Positions 18,077 through 26,834 of a stretch of 51,093 nucleotides of DNA are shown piece by piece. Source of the stretch: Dyadobacter sp. LHD-138. Lineage in GTDB: Bacteria; Bacteroidota; Bacteroidia; Cytophagales; Spirosomataceae. Both the position numbers and the translations under genes were made by a program. The DNA is taken from assembly GCF_030929615.1 (NCBI RefSeq), contig NZ_JAVFVU010000046.1, positions 1 through 51,093 of the forward strand, read 5' to 3'. The notes beneath the pieces were generated by a model. The model made no database searches, was not told where the DNA came from, and saw only the letters and a list, made by a program, of their open reading frames with translations. Every line of letters begins with the position of its first letter. Positions within the stretch are counted from its first letter, which is position 1.

Positions 18077-18431
18077 TTTTTGATTCAATCGTGTAACCTT
18101 TAAAAGTTGGGTTTGCAAAGGTGATTATTGTCTTTCCCAAACAAAAGGTTTACAGATCGGTTAGATTGGTCAAAAAGTCGGTTTATCGAAAGCAAGGGAA
18201 GAAAAACAATTTTTAATTCTCCACTAGCCTATAAAAACTACAAAACAAATTCGGAAACAAGATTTCAAAAAAAGCTACCCATTCTACAAGATGATCACTT
18301 TTATCTATAAATACACCTGACAATTATATGTCACACCGATAAATTAATAAAAACAGGAAAACAAACTTTGGTATGATTGTCGTTTATAAATTAAACTACA
18401 AAAAAGAAAAAACCAGGCATCTGGTGTAAAA
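18077..18431. other. intergenic region upstream of the efflux locus
   Basis: This 355-bp region lies between the AraC-type regulator gene and the adaptor gene, both leftward, and should hold the efflux promoter and any regulator operators. It is AT-rich. I saw no perfect TAnnTTTG element on the minus strand, no strong hairpin and no convincing gene. Confidence 0.5.
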
Positions 18432-19337
18432 CTATAATCCCTTACGATACTCTTTTGGCGAAATACCCGCGTGCCTTTTGAAGAATTTCCCGAAAAATGA
18501 CTGGTCATTAAAATTAAGTAGATTGGCCGCCTGCCCGATACTGAGGGAAGGATTCCCCAACAAATACCTCGCTTCAAGCATGACGACATCGTCGATAATT
18601 TCACCGGCATTCTGTCCTGAAATCTCTTTGACGGTTTCAGTCAGATACTTTGGTGTAATACTCAACATCTCTGCATAGACATTCACAGTACGCTCATGCC
18701 GGAAATTTTTCTGTACAAGCTGCATAAATTCCATCACCAGATTTTCCTTTCTGGAAAAGTAATTCGTGACCGGCTCGGCATAACGCTGACTGATACCTGC
18801 AATCTCATAGATGAAAGTCTGGAATGAACTGTACAATAACTCCTTACCGAAAGGATGTTTTTCCACGGCGTTATTTCTGCGATGCAACTGAAAAATCTGG
18901 TCTTTCATGATGTCCGCAGATTCCTGATCAAGCGACCAAAAAGGTGAAAATTTTGTAGAAAAATAGTCAAAAAGCTCAGGTGATAAGTTAGGAATCCCAA
19001 CTCTGTTCAGAAAGTCACCGGTGAAGCTTACGGCAGACAATCTTGCTTCCGGGCTGGCACTTAAAAATTGTTTCAAGGCATTGGGCGAAACCACAATAAG
19101 GCCATTCGTCGTCAGCTCATACTTTTTCAGATTCACGGTAAGGGTTACTTCACCACTGACAACAAGGCAAATAATCAGATAATCGCTCCTGAAATGCTCC
19201 TCCGTAAAATGCTCATGCCTGACCATTTCATCGATATGAACAGCAAAACCGCTGGTCACTGCATAACCCTCTGACGAAAATACCTGCTGTAATTCCTCGT
19301 GCCGGTGAATGGTTTCAACTTCTTTTTTATTACGCAT
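18432..19337 (-). CDS. AraC family transcriptional regulator
   Basis: 301 residues from the ATG at 19337; an extension to 19397 would run through the terminator and is rejected. The N-terminal half is a cupin-like sensor domain (YLIICLVVSGEVTLTVNLKKYELTTNGLIVVSPN). The C-terminal 100 residues carry the double helix-turn-helix of AraC proteins: VYAEMLSITPKYLTETVKEISGQNAGEIIDDVVMLEARYLL, then IGQAANLLNFNDQSFFGKFFKRHAGISPKEYRK. It reads toward the efflux genes with a 355-bp gap, and control of that locus is the obvious guess. The ligand is unknown. Transcription may start inside the upstream terminator loop. Confidence 0.92.
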   Translation of the reverse strand: MRNKKEVETIHRHEELQQVFSSEGYAVTSGFAVHIDEMVRHEHFTEEHFRSDYLIICLVVSGEVTLTVNLKKYELTTNGLIVVSPNALKQFLSASPEARLSAVSFTGDFLNRVGIPNLSPELFDYFSTKFSPFWSLDQESADIMKDQIFQLHRRNNAVEKHPFGKELLYSSFQTFIYEIAGISQRYAEPVTNYFSRKENLVMEFMQLVQKNFRHERTVNVYAEMLSITPKYLTETVKEISGQNAGEIIDDVVMLEARYLLGNPSLSIGQAANLLNFNDQSFFGKFFKRHAGISPKEYRKGL

Positions 19338-19370
19338 AACTAAGACTATGACCTCTGTTTTGCAAGGAGC

Positions 19371-19410
19371 AAAAAAGCGGGATACAAATGTATTCACTTC
19401 CCGCTTTTTT
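19371..19410 (-). terminator. Rho-independent terminator after the large cytochrome gene
   Basis: AAAAAAGCGGGA (19371-19382) pairs with TCCCGCTTTTTT (19399-19410), a 12-bp stem with a 16-base loop and a T-run on either strand. It starts 29 bp after the stop of the leftward cytochrome gene and just before the AraC gene. Confidence 0.85.
19385..19392 (-). promoter_or_regulatory. candidate -7 element for the AraC gene inside the terminator loop
   Basis: The minus strand reads TACATTTG, a perfect TAnnTTTG match, within the loop of the terminator. Transcription would start about 40 bases before the ATG at 19337. No TTG lies at the expected distance upstream, so the promoter is incomplete by sequence. 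Confidence 0.3.
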
Positions 19411-19438
19411 TTACAGGATAATCGTTACCCAACCGCAA

Positions 19439-22213
19439 TTACTTTTTGGGAAGTGTCTTAATATGTAAAATAATTGATTCAATATCCGAGTCAGAAAGCA
19501 CCCCCACAAACGACGGCATTTCTTCATTATAACCCTTCACTATTTTCAATGAAGGACTCAGAATTGACTCCTTAATATACTTTTCGTCAGCAATGATCGA
19601 AGTGCCGTCTTCAAAATGTCTCTCGGATTTATAAAGATTCTGGAATGGGGGGCCATACATTCCGTCCGTTTTTAAACCTTCCGAATGGCAAGCTACACAG
19701 GCCATTTTTTGAAATAACGCCTTTCCCTTTTCCGCCGTAGCCATCTCATCCTTTTTTGCACTTACAATTTCTTTCTTTTCAACCGATAACCGTGCGAGAT
19801 CAACATTTTTAAAACCGTACTGATCCAGATTAAGATTACCGGCGCTATTAACCGTGAACCAGAACGGATCATTCATTTTATGCCCGTCTCTGGATTTGAG
19901 CTGGTAAACCACCTCCATTTGCATCACTTCTTTCATGTCAGGAACCAGCAACAGCACTTTTTTCCTGTCAGCCGACAAATACGAAGCCGTGACAGCCAGC
20001 GTTTCTTCTCCCGACGTTCCGTCCGTTTTGTAATGACCGGAACCATACTCCTCCGTTCTTTTATAATCCCATCTTTTTACCCGAAAGTTTTCAGGATTCG
20101 ACGCTGTTGCAGCATCCAGTTCTGCATCAAATCCGAGAATAATGCCTTGCTTGCCCGCCCTGATCATTGCAGGCAGATAACTTGGCTTGCCGGTGTAACG
20201 CAACCTGAGCAAAGAACTGATGCCGTTGGAAGTTGAACCCCACAAATTAAACCCGGTTATGTACAACTGTTCGTCCACCGGGTTCATCGTACCTTTTGAA
20301 GTTGGAGCCGGATAATTGGCATGAATTACCGAGACACCGCCCTGTAAAATCGCCGACGTACTGTCAATCAAAACCCGAAATAAACCCGGGCGACCAAACG
20401 AAAAATGGATCAGACTTCCGCTCAGCGGCCCCATTTTATTCCCCGTTATCCATGCCTGCCCCAGACTGGAACGATCTACCCGGTGCGGTATCCAGGTCAG
20501 TGGCGGCGTTATGGCGGGTTTATCTTTCCGGTGCAACGTCGGGATGACCCCAAAATAATCGCCTTTTTTTAACACATAAATTGGCGACGACGGGACAAAA
20601 TTTCCCTGCTGATCCGTACTTGTCAATATCCCTTTTTCTGAGTTAAATCCAAGATATGGGCCACGCAAACCTGTTGCCACCACCTCGGATTTACGGCCAT
20701 CCGGGCTAATTTTCAGTACGGTACCGTTTTCATCTGAACCGGCCCTGAACCCTTTGCCGACCTGGGCAGTGACGCCCGGACCGTTACTTAAACTTCCACC
20801 TTTGGCGATGTAAAAACTACCATCCGGCGCATAAACCATATCAGCGGCCCATTCCCTGGATTCTGATGACTGAGCCATGACGTTGGAGAAATTTTCATAA
20901 AAATCTGCCATTCCATCGTTATTGAGGTCATTCAAACGAACAATTCCTTCTCTGCCAAAAACATAAATCTTGTCTTTCACCACTTCAATGCTCATGGGTT
21001 CGTGCAGTCCCGAGGCAAAGCGTCGCCACCTTACATTTTTCAGATCCTGATCGATCCCCTCGATAAGCCACACGTCTCCGTCAAAAGTGACGGCGGCTGC
21101 ATGTCCATCTTTGAAAAATGAAATATCAGCAACCCGAACATTACGTTTCCACGGATTATGAAGCGGCAAACCCAGCAAATCCGTTACAAAAGCGGCCGTG
21201 TCAGGCGCTAATTGTCCATGTGTCACAACCGTTTCTTTCCATTGTCCCGGTCCTCCACTTTTAAATTCCGGCAATATAATCTGGGTTTTGCGGCACAATT
21301 TCTCAAATTTTGATTTCAGCTTAGCCGACCCTTTCCATATTACAATGCTCATGGATGATGCATCAGAACCGGCAGGGACGTGAATCGTCAGGTACTTGTT
21401 ATCACGAACTTCAGCTTTAAGCGCAGACTTTCCTTTTCCCGCAATCCCGACCGCGGTAACGGTATCTCTGTTCGCACCCTGATAAATGTAGGCCACTCCG
21501 TTTTTCACCTCACTATAAGTTGCATTGGTGATTTCGGCAGCCGTCAGAAAAAGTGCCTCCGTTGGTTTTTCAAGCTGAAAAGTTCTTGTAAAAGCCGTCT
21601 GGTTATCAAAAGTAACACTCCCGGGCATTTCGTAGATGTTGGTACTCCCAACGGAATAGTTCAAAATGGCTCTTTTGTCAAAAACATAAACACCATTCCA
21701 CCGGGCTTTTTCCGCAGGGAGCGGACGCCAGGTTGGCTGATAAGTATCCGACGATTGAAATTCGGGTTTGCCCGCAGACCAGCCGACATATGAACCTGTG
21801 GCGATTAATGGACGCCCGGTCAGGGTTGTAACCTGATTGTTTTTATTAAAAAAATCCTTGTAAGAAACCTGCGCCAAAAGTGTCATGGGCAGAAATTTAC
21901 CCGTCCAGGCCACGGACCACCTCAACAAATCGGTATCAAAACAGGCGTAGGCGCTATCGCCGAGCTGTAATGCCAGCGTTCTTCCCGCCATATTATCCTT
22001 TGGAAAACCATTACCCAGTTTCCGGGCATCGATAGAAGTTGAGATAAAGGGAAAACCCGGCTCAACAAACGGATTCAATTCCAGCGAATCAGGCCTGTCC
22101 AAAATTTCTTTTTCTGTGTCCGTATATCCGGTCAGTAAAAAAGAAGCCGCGACCAAACCACTTATTGCAATAGCACTCAAATATTTACCGGATTTTTTAA
22201 GAAAAGGATGCAT
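19439..22213 (-). CDS. large exported beta-propeller / cytochrome c protein (DUF6797-like)
   Basis: 924 residues from the ATG at 22213 (the frame's upstream start at 22225 is TTG). An N-terminal signal or anchor segment (YLSAIAISGLVAASFLLTGY) precedes a beta-rich N-terminal region resembling DUF6797 of planctomycete-type proteins. Next comes a glucose/sorbosone dehydrogenase-like propeller (about 350-640) with VADISFFKDGHAAAVTFDGDVW, AADMVYAPDGSFYIAKGG and VATGLRGPYLGF. A C-terminal cytochrome c domain has CVACH near 839-843 and a likely Met ligand near 899 (EEMPSF). It probably oxidises a sugar or polyol outside the cell membrane and passes electrons to its heme, which is inference. It is monocistronic, ending at terminator 19371-19410. 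Confidence 0.85.
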   Translation of the reverse strand: MHPFLKKSGKYLSAIAISGLVAASFLLTGYTDTEKEILDRPDSLELNPFVEPGFPFISTSIDARKLGNGFPKDNMAGRTLALQLGDSAYACFDTDLLRWSVAWTGKFLPMTLLAQVSYKDFFNKNNQVTTLTGRPLIATGSYVGWSAGKPEFQSSDTYQPTWRPLPAEKARWNGVYVFDKRAILNYSVGSTNIYEMPGSVTFDNQTAFTRTFQLEKPTEALFLTAAEITNATYSEVKNGVAYIYQGANRDTVTAVGIAGKGKSALKAEVRDNKYLTIHVPAGSDASSMSIVIWKGSAKLKSKFEKLCRKTQIILPEFKSGGPGQWKETVVTHGQLAPDTAAFVTDLLGLPLHNPWKRNVRVADISFFKDGHAAAVTFDGDVWLIEGIDQDLKNVRWRRFASGLHEPMSIEVVKDKIYVFGREGIVRLNDLNNDGMADFYENFSNVMAQSSESREWAADMVYAPDGSFYIAKGGSLSNGPGVTAQVGKGFRAGSDENGTVLKISPDGRKSEVVATGLRGPYLGFNSEKGILTSTDQQGNFVPSSPIYVLKKGDYFGVIPTLHRKDKPAITPPLTWIPHRVDRSSLGQAWITGNKMGPLSGSLIHFSFGRPGLFRVLIDSTSAILQGGVSVIHANYPAPTSKGTMNPVDEQLYITGFNLWGSTSNGISSLLRLRYTGKPSYLPAMIRAGKQGIILGFDAELDAATASNPENFRVKRWDYKRTEEYGSGHYKTDGTSGEETLAVTASYLSADRKKVLLLVPDMKEVMQMEVVYQLKSRDGHKMNDPFWFTVNSAGNLNLDQYGFKNVDLARLSVEKKEIVSAKKDEMATAEKGKALFQKMACVACHSEGLKTDGMYGPPFQNLYKSERHFEDGTSIIADEKYIKESILSPSLKIVKGYNEEMPSFVGVLSDSDIESIILHIKTLPKK

Positions 22214-22544
22214 GTTTTGAATCAATGTTGGTCAGGTCAAACGTCAAAATCGTCATGGACGAAGTTTGTATTTAGATAAGACGCAAATCCCGGTTTTTTA
22301 CCTTACACAGCCACGAGAACTATTATTCAGACAATCACCACTGGCTTATTTTCGGTTTCTTTCAGTATCTCAATTTGCTACGGATAACAATTTTCATTCA
22401 CCTGAAACAGGTTAGTTATCAGTCAAAGCGGTATTTTACCCACACAACAGCTCTCCAAATTAAATATAAACAAATCACCAACAAATGGACTTATATTAAT
22501 AATTTGCAACCCAAGTTGCTAATCCTAAACCTAATAAGATTGTC
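22214..22544. other. divergent promoter region, no gene seen
   Basis: 331 bp between two divergent genes for exported proteins. I found no perfect TAnnTTTG element; ATAATTTG near 22500 is a partial match for the rightward gene. No strong inverted repeat was seen. Confidence 0.45.
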
Positions 22545-23726
22545 ATGAAGCAAATATCCTTGTTGCTATGCTGTGCCCTTACCTCACTAACCACCTTTGC
22601 TCAAAACGATTTCCTCTGGCGATTTCCAACCGACAGCGCGATTTATTCCACACCCGTCGTCAGTGGAGCACATGTTTATTTTGGAAGCAGCGATACCTAT
22701 TTGTATGCTGTGACCAAGTCCGCAGGCAAGCTTAACTGGAAATTTAAAACCAACGGAAAGGTCAACTCCTCGGTTGCTTCGACAGAAAAAAGCGTGATGT
22801 TTACCAGTACGGATGGCAACATTTATTCGGTGGATAAAACCAATGGAAACTTAGTATGGAACTTCAAAACAGGTGGTGAACAGCGTTATGATTTGTGGGA
22901 TTACTATCTTTCCTCACCGGTTGTTTTCAATAATGTAGTTTATTTTGGAAGCGGCGATAGCTCAATCTATGCACTGGATGCGGTTAATGGCAAGAAGTTA
23001 TGGCAGTATAAAACGAACGGAATCGTGCATGCATCGCCCGTTGTAAAAGACAGTACCGTTTTTATCGGCAGTTATGATGGCTGGTTTTATGCCCTGAATG
23101 CAAAAAACGGCAGTCTGAGATGGAAGTTCAAGACGGTCGGCGACGCTTATTTCCCCAAGGGAGAAATTCAAAAAGCAGCGATTATTCATAAGAATACGAT
23201 ATTTTTTGGCAGCCGGGACTTCAACATTTATGCCCTAGACCTAAGCACCGGGACCGGCAAGTGGAATATGAAAGAACGCGGAAGCTGGGTTATTGCCACG
23301 CCTCATTTTTACAACGACAACCTTTATTTCGGAACTTCGGATACGCACAGATTCTATTGCATGAACGCAGAATCGGGTGAGATAAAATGGACACTGCCGC
23401 TGAATATGCGCGTATACGGGACAGCGTCCTCAATAGGAAATCAGGTTTTTTTCGGTTCGTTTAATGGTAAAATCTATTTTGTAAATTCGGAAACCGGCAA
23501 GATAAATTCGACATTTCAAACGCCTGAAAGTAAAAAATTATACGCCGGTCTTTTCGATGCGAACGACCATATCAGGAAAGATGTTGACCTGTACGGAAAA
23601 GATTATCTAATTACCGAAAAAAAAATACTAGCGCTGGGTTCTATTCTTTCCGACCCGGTCAGTGAAAACAATATCCTCTATTTTGGAGACACCAATGGAT
23701 ACTTCTACGCATTGAAATTACAATAA
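22545..23726 (+). CDS. PQQ-binding-like beta-propeller repeat protein, exported
   Basis: 393 residues with a signal peptide ending TTFAQ. The body consists of about seven to eight blades with the PQQ/BamB-type pattern: a strand such as VVFNNVVYFGSGDSSIYALDAVNGK followed by KLWQYKTNG, repeated with WNFKTGG, WKFKTNG and WKFKTVG. The Trp-docking motif supports an eight-bladed propeller. There is no cytochrome domain and no obvious active-site Asp or Cys-Cys pair, so it may be a binding protein rather than a quinoprotein enzyme. It stands alone and ends at hairpin 23734-23766. Confidence 0.88.
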   Translation: MKQISLLLCCALTSLTTFAQNDFLWRFPTDSAIYSTPVVSGAHVYFGSSDTYLYAVTKSAGKLNWKFKTNGKVNSSVASTEKSVMFTSTDGNIYSVDKTNGNLVWNFKTGGEQRYDLWDYYLSSPVVFNNVVYFGSGDSSIYALDAVNGKKLWQYKTNGIVHASPVVKDSTVFIGSYDGWFYALNAKNGSLRWKFKTVGDAYFPKGEIQKAAIIHKNTIFFGSRDFNIYALDLSTGTGKWNMKERGSWVIATPHFYNDNLYFGTSDTHRFYCMNAESGEIKWTLPLNMRVYGTASSIGNQVFFGSFNGKIYFVNSETGKINSTFQTPESKKLYAGLFDANDHIRKDVDLYGKDYLITEKKILALGSILSDPVSENNILYFGDTNGYFYALKLQ

Positions 23727-23733
23727 GTCCAGT

Positions 23734-23766
23734 GTACGGGAAATAAGTATCGTTCATTTCCCGTAC
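23734..23766 (+). terminator. hairpin after the beta-propeller gene
   Basis: GTACGGGAAAT (23734-23744) pairs with ATTTCCCGTAC (23756-23766), 11 bp with an 11-base loop, eight bases after the stop codon. It lacks a T-run, so the terminator call rests on position and stem strength. Confidence 0.55.
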
Positions 23767-23777
23767 TGCGTAGCTAA

Positions 23778-23972
23778 TCACAACCAATCGGCCACCCCGG
23801 CGGGGTTTGATGGGACGGTCTGACATTTATTTGCTACAATAATACCATCCCTCCGGGATTTTTTCGGGCTGATGGTATATCGGCTTTCGGCGAGGCCACC
23901 TCGGCTATCCTGCTGAAGGCAAGAAATCAAATTTTGCCCGATCGCAGACGGCAAAACTGTCTTACAATACAA
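23778..23972 (-). repeat. possible Bacteroidota intergenic repeat with short open frame
   Basis: The minus strand has a 64-codon open frame (ATG at 23972) with the content SPKKSRRDGIIVANKCQT and PSNPAGVADWL. The wording resembles the NPxG-type translations of dispersed intergenic repeats I recall from Bacteroidota genomes. The DNA is GC-richer than its flanks and holds palindromes: ATACCATC (23842-23849) with GATGGTAT (23871-23878), and CCCC-GGC-GGGG near 23806-23816. A functional protein is unlikely. Repeat status needs a genome comparison. Confidence 0.4.
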
Positions 23973-24223
23973 TTCGCGTAATGCATATTAATTTACCACA
24001 AATAAGTTTAAACAACTTCTATGTGATCGGTTCTTGCCCGATCTGCATGAGAGAAAATTTATCTGGAAAATATTTTCTATTTCCTGCAACGTTCTTAATA
24101 AATATGACTCTTTGTAACAATTGATGGCCAGCAAGTTATACATGTTTAGTAAACCGGATACCCAAATTTCCGGAGCACCTTATTTTGTTGCTTTATTACA
24201 AAAAACATTTATCCCTGATAGCC

Positions 24224-24895
24224 ATGAAAAGTTCAGAAACCCCAAAAACGAAGGTGCTAATCATAGCACTTCTTTTGACATTAAGTTTGCCCATTTTGGG
24301 CCAGTCCCATTATTCATCCGAAGAATCCGGGAAAGGATACTGGCAGCTTCACACAGATTTCAGCTCTAAAAGTACGATTGTTCAGTTTTTCGACGCAGAC
24401 CACCAGCCTATTTATCAGGAAACAATGCCGAGTAAATATATCAAATTAACTAAAAAGAACATCCGGCGGTTTGACAATTTGCTAAGCCAGTTGATGAACA
24501 AAAATCTGCTTACCTCTATGGTCCGGTCCTATGACCTGGTGGCAGACAACCGGCCTGATTTCCGGGATATTCATAAACCCGAAGCGAACGCCGCTGGCTT
24601 TTCAGAATCCAGCAAAACTTTTGCCTCGAACGTATATGTACTCGATAAGGGAAAATTAAAAATCATCTTAAAAAACCCTACTCAGGATCTTTTCACCGTT
24701 ACCATCAGGGATTCAGAACTCCGGACAATCTACTATGAACCGATCAATAACGCCTCTTACGGCCGGTGGTTCGATATTTCGAACTTACAGGAAGGTGCAT
24801 ACAAGGTTCAGATTAACAGCAAGAATAAGCGACTGGCCTACAAACTTACCGTGGACGGATATTTAAATTCCTACCATCTGGAAGCATTGCGGTAG
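24224..24895 (+). CDS. exported protein of unknown function
   Basis: 223 residues from the ATG at 24224; the frame is open upstream to 24185, but the preceding residues are not signal-like. The signal peptide is VLIIALLLTLSLPILGQ. The mature part is beta-rich with a middle basic helix (KKNIRRFDNLLSQLMNKN). Its last 80 residues (KIILKNPTQDLFTVTIRDSELRTIYYE, FDISNLQEGAYKVQI) resemble the Ig-like sandwich of small Bacteroidota periplasmic proteins and of type IX sorting domains. No sorting motif was confirmed. I do not recognise the family. It ends at the shared terminator 24911-24956. Confidence 0.75.
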   Translation: MKSSETPKTKVLIIALLLTLSLPILGQSHYSSEESGKGYWQLHTDFSSKSTIVQFFDADHQPIYQETMPSKYIKLTKKNIRRFDNLLSQLMNKNLLTSMVRSYDLVADNRPDFRDIHKPEANAAGFSESSKTFASNVYVLDKGKLKIILKNPTQDLFTVTIRDSELRTIYYEPINNASYGRWFDISNLQEGAYKVQINSKNKRLAYKLTVDGYLNSYHLEALR

Positions 24896-24910
24896 AATAC
24901 TGAAAGTCTA

Positions 24911-24956
24911 TTTTGTGGTCGCCGATGGCTTTTTTGAGCCGCCGGTGACCACAAAA
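24911..24956. terminator. bidirectional terminator between convergent genes
   Basis: TTTTGTGGTC (24911-24920) pairs with GACCACAAAA (24947-24956). A second inner stem GGCT/AGCC closes a T-rich loop. It lies in the 69-bp gap between the genes ending at 24895 and 24965 and has T-runs on both strands. Confidence 0.75.
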
Positions 24957-24964
24957 CGACCAAA

Positions 24965-25720
24965 TTATTTCTTTGCATACCAGTTTCGCAACCGGACATC
25001 AATGGATGTGCTGGACGCATTAACGAGTTTTTTAAAAGCTTCGGTATCACTAAATCCGTTTGCGCCACGGTAATGATAAGGGTAAACAATTTTGGGTTTA
25101 AAATCAAGCACGGCAGCAGCAGCTTCCGGGACATCCATCGTGTAGGGCAAATTCATACAGACAAATGCCACGTCGATATTTTTCAGACCTCTCATTTCAG
25201 GAATTCCAGCCGTGTCACCGCTAATGTAAACCGTTTTGCCACCCATTTTCAAAACATAGCCGTTACCTCTTCCCTTAGTATGTTTCGCGTCTGCCGCTTC
25301 CGGCAAATTGTACATCGGTATCGCCGTTATCGCAATGTCAAGCTTACTGATGGTTTGTCCGTTATTGATAATCACTGCCTTTGATTTCAGTTTGTCCGAC
25401 ATTTTATCGGCTACTGCCTGAGGAACCACCAGCACTGCGTGGCTTAAATCAAGTGCTTCCAGGGTCGTAGAATCAAAATGATCGCCGTGGATATCGGTGA
25501 TCAAAATCAGATCCGGAGCGGCTATGCCCTCAAATGTTTTCGCGCCTTCGTACGGGTCGGCATAAATCGTTTTCCCGTTCCAGGTCATCGCCAAAGTAGC
25601 ATGAATCAACGGCTGGATTTTCAATGCACCCTTCGAAGTCTTAATATCGTCGGCAGCCGGAAGCTGGGCCCATGACACCGTACCTATGAACAGCAATAAC
25701 AGCGTAAGCTTCGTTTTCAT
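24965..25720 (-). CDS. MBL-fold metallo-hydrolase (UlaG-like), exported
   Basis: 251 residues with a signal peptide MKTKLTLLLLFIGTVSWAQ. The metallo-beta-lactamase fold is visible: LIHATLAMTWNGKTIYADPYEG, the metal motif LILITDIHGDHFD, VYISGDTAGIPEM with its ligand Asp, and PYHYRGANG with the final His. The first His of the canonical HxHxDH is Asp here (TDIHGDH), so metal site 1 may differ. UlaG-type relatives are lactonases, but the exported Bacteroidota form has no known substrate. Plus-strand CAAAGATA at 25743-25750 would give a minus-strand -7 element TATCTTTG close to the start. Confidence 0.88.
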   Translation of the reverse strand: MKTKLTLLLLFIGTVSWAQLPAADDIKTSKGALKIQPLIHATLAMTWNGKTIYADPYEGAKTFEGIAAPDLILITDIHGDHFDSTTLEALDLSHAVLVVPQAVADKMSDKLKSKAVIINNGQTISKLDIAITAIPMYNLPEAADAKHTKGRGNGYVLKMGGKTVYISGDTAGIPEMRGLKNIDVAFVCMNLPYTMDVPEAAAAVLDFKPKIVYPYHYRGANGFSDTEAFKKLVNASSTSIDVRLRNWYAKK

Positions 25721-25742
25721 ATTTTACATTGATTTGTTTAAC

Positions 25743-25750
25743 CAAAGATA
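25743..25750 (-). promoter_or_regulatory. candidate -7 element for the MBL-fold gene
   Basis: The minus strand reads TATCTTTG, a perfect TAnnTTTG match, about 23 bases upstream of the ATG at 25720. No TTG is visible at 17-23 bases upstream, so confidence is low. Confidence 0.25.
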
Positions 25751-25835
25751 GATTACCGGGCGCTTTCTTCCACAGGATGGCTAATTTATTTGACGACATG
25801 CATCGCCCGGTTTGAAAATCCCAAAGAAAAACTGT

Positions 25836-26834
25836 TTACAGCGGAAAAATGACTTTCTTTCCTTTTGGCAAAACAAATTTATAAAGTTCATTTCCTGTGA
25901 CCCTGAGCCTGTTCTGGGTATAAAAAAGCTTGCCATTTACATGGATCAGATTGGCAATCGGACCGGACGTCTTGAAAACAGCATACGCGGTATTCAACGA
26001 CGGATTTGTTGCGTAAACCGATTTCCCTGAGTTGACAAAATAAAGCACCCCGTTCACATGCGTCAGATAACCTGGTTCGAGCGTTTGGCTAATCCTTCTG
26101 GTTCCCGCCGCAGTACCATTCGACTTCCATAAATATCCTGCAAAAACAAAATACAACGTCCCTTTGATATTGACAAAATTCGAGGGAGCAATAGCGCCGG
26201 TTGCCTTCGCGGAAGGTTCATAGGGAATATTACTGTCAAGCGGATTATTCTGAGACGAGGGTTGTACAAAAGTGCCAAAAAGCTGCGTTCCGGGGTAATC
26301 CGTTCCATCCGATGTAAACAAACCGGAATTGCTTTGTCCTCCCACCGCAAGTGTATTGGTATAAAAGAGCGCACCATTTACGGGTGTCAGGTTAGCCGGT
26401 TTCAAACTTTCCAACGGATTGTTTATACCATCTTTGAGCTCAACAGTTCCGGCGGTTGTCCCATCCGTTTTCCATAATTTGGTCTCTCCCCCACCAAGTT
26501 TGTTAACGATCTGCGGATTTGAAGCGGCAAAAAAAAGTTTTCCACCCACATGGAGCAAATTCCTGATAAACCCGTCGCCAGCTCCCGGAATAATATCCTT
26601 CACCATAACCGTACCCTCCGCGGTCCCGTCAGATTTCCATAACTCCTTGCCGTGGACACCATCGTCAGCGACAAAATACAGTAGTCCGTTGGCATTCGTA
26701 AGCTGTTCCGGATTAGAAGAGGCCCTTAACGGTTTGATATCTTTTACAAGCACCTGTGCATCAACCACAAGAATACTAAAAACAAATAAACCTATCAGAC
26801 AAAAAAGCGCGTGTCGTTCAGGAAACTTTCGCAT
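25836..26834 (-). CDS. ELWxxDGT-repeat surface/secreted protein
   Basis: 332 residues with a signal peptide (ALFCLIGLFVFSILVVDAQ). The mature part is a series of ELWxxDGT repeats: GKELWKSDGTAEGTVMVKDI, TKLWKTDGTTAGTVELKDG, GLFTSDGTDYPGTQLFG and GYLWKSNGTAAGTRRIS. Each is followed by a strand such as VNGVLYFVNSG or VGGKLFFAAS. These repeats are typical of large surface proteins in Bacteroidota and Myxococcota and probably build a beta-propeller. This copy is short and ends in KGKKVIFPL, without an obvious type IX sorting domain. Function unknown. Confidence 0.82.
   Translation of the reverse strand: MRKFPERHALFCLIGLFVFSILVVDAQVLVKDIKPLRASSNPEQLTNANGLLYFVADDGVHGKELWKSDGTAEGTVMVKDIIPGAGDGFIRNLLHVGGKLFFAASNPQIVNKLGGGETKLWKTDGTTAGTVELKDGINNPLESLKPANLTPVNGALFYTNTLAVGGQSNSGLFTSDGTDYPGTQLFGTFVQPSSQNNPLDSNIPYEPSAKATGAIAPSNFVNIKGTLYFVFAGYLWKSNGTAAGTRRISQTLEPGYLTHVNGVLYFVNSGKSVYATNPSLNTAYAVFKTSGPIANLIHVNGKLFYTQNRLRVTGNELYKFVLPKGKKVIFPL

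Larger units (their letters stand above)
23727..24223. other. intergenic region with hairpins and a possible dispersed repeat
   Basis: 497 bp between two rightward genes. It holds the hairpin 23734-23766, a GC-richer block 23778-23972 that looks like an interspersed repeat, and an AT-rich leader (about 24000-24200) for the next gene. No RNA gene was recognised. Confidence 0.5.

Noticed and set aside
18128..18310. 60-codon plus-strand open frame upstream of the efflux adaptor
   Set aside because: AT-rich, lysine/asparagine-biased translation with no recognisable feature; probably open by chance in the promoter region.
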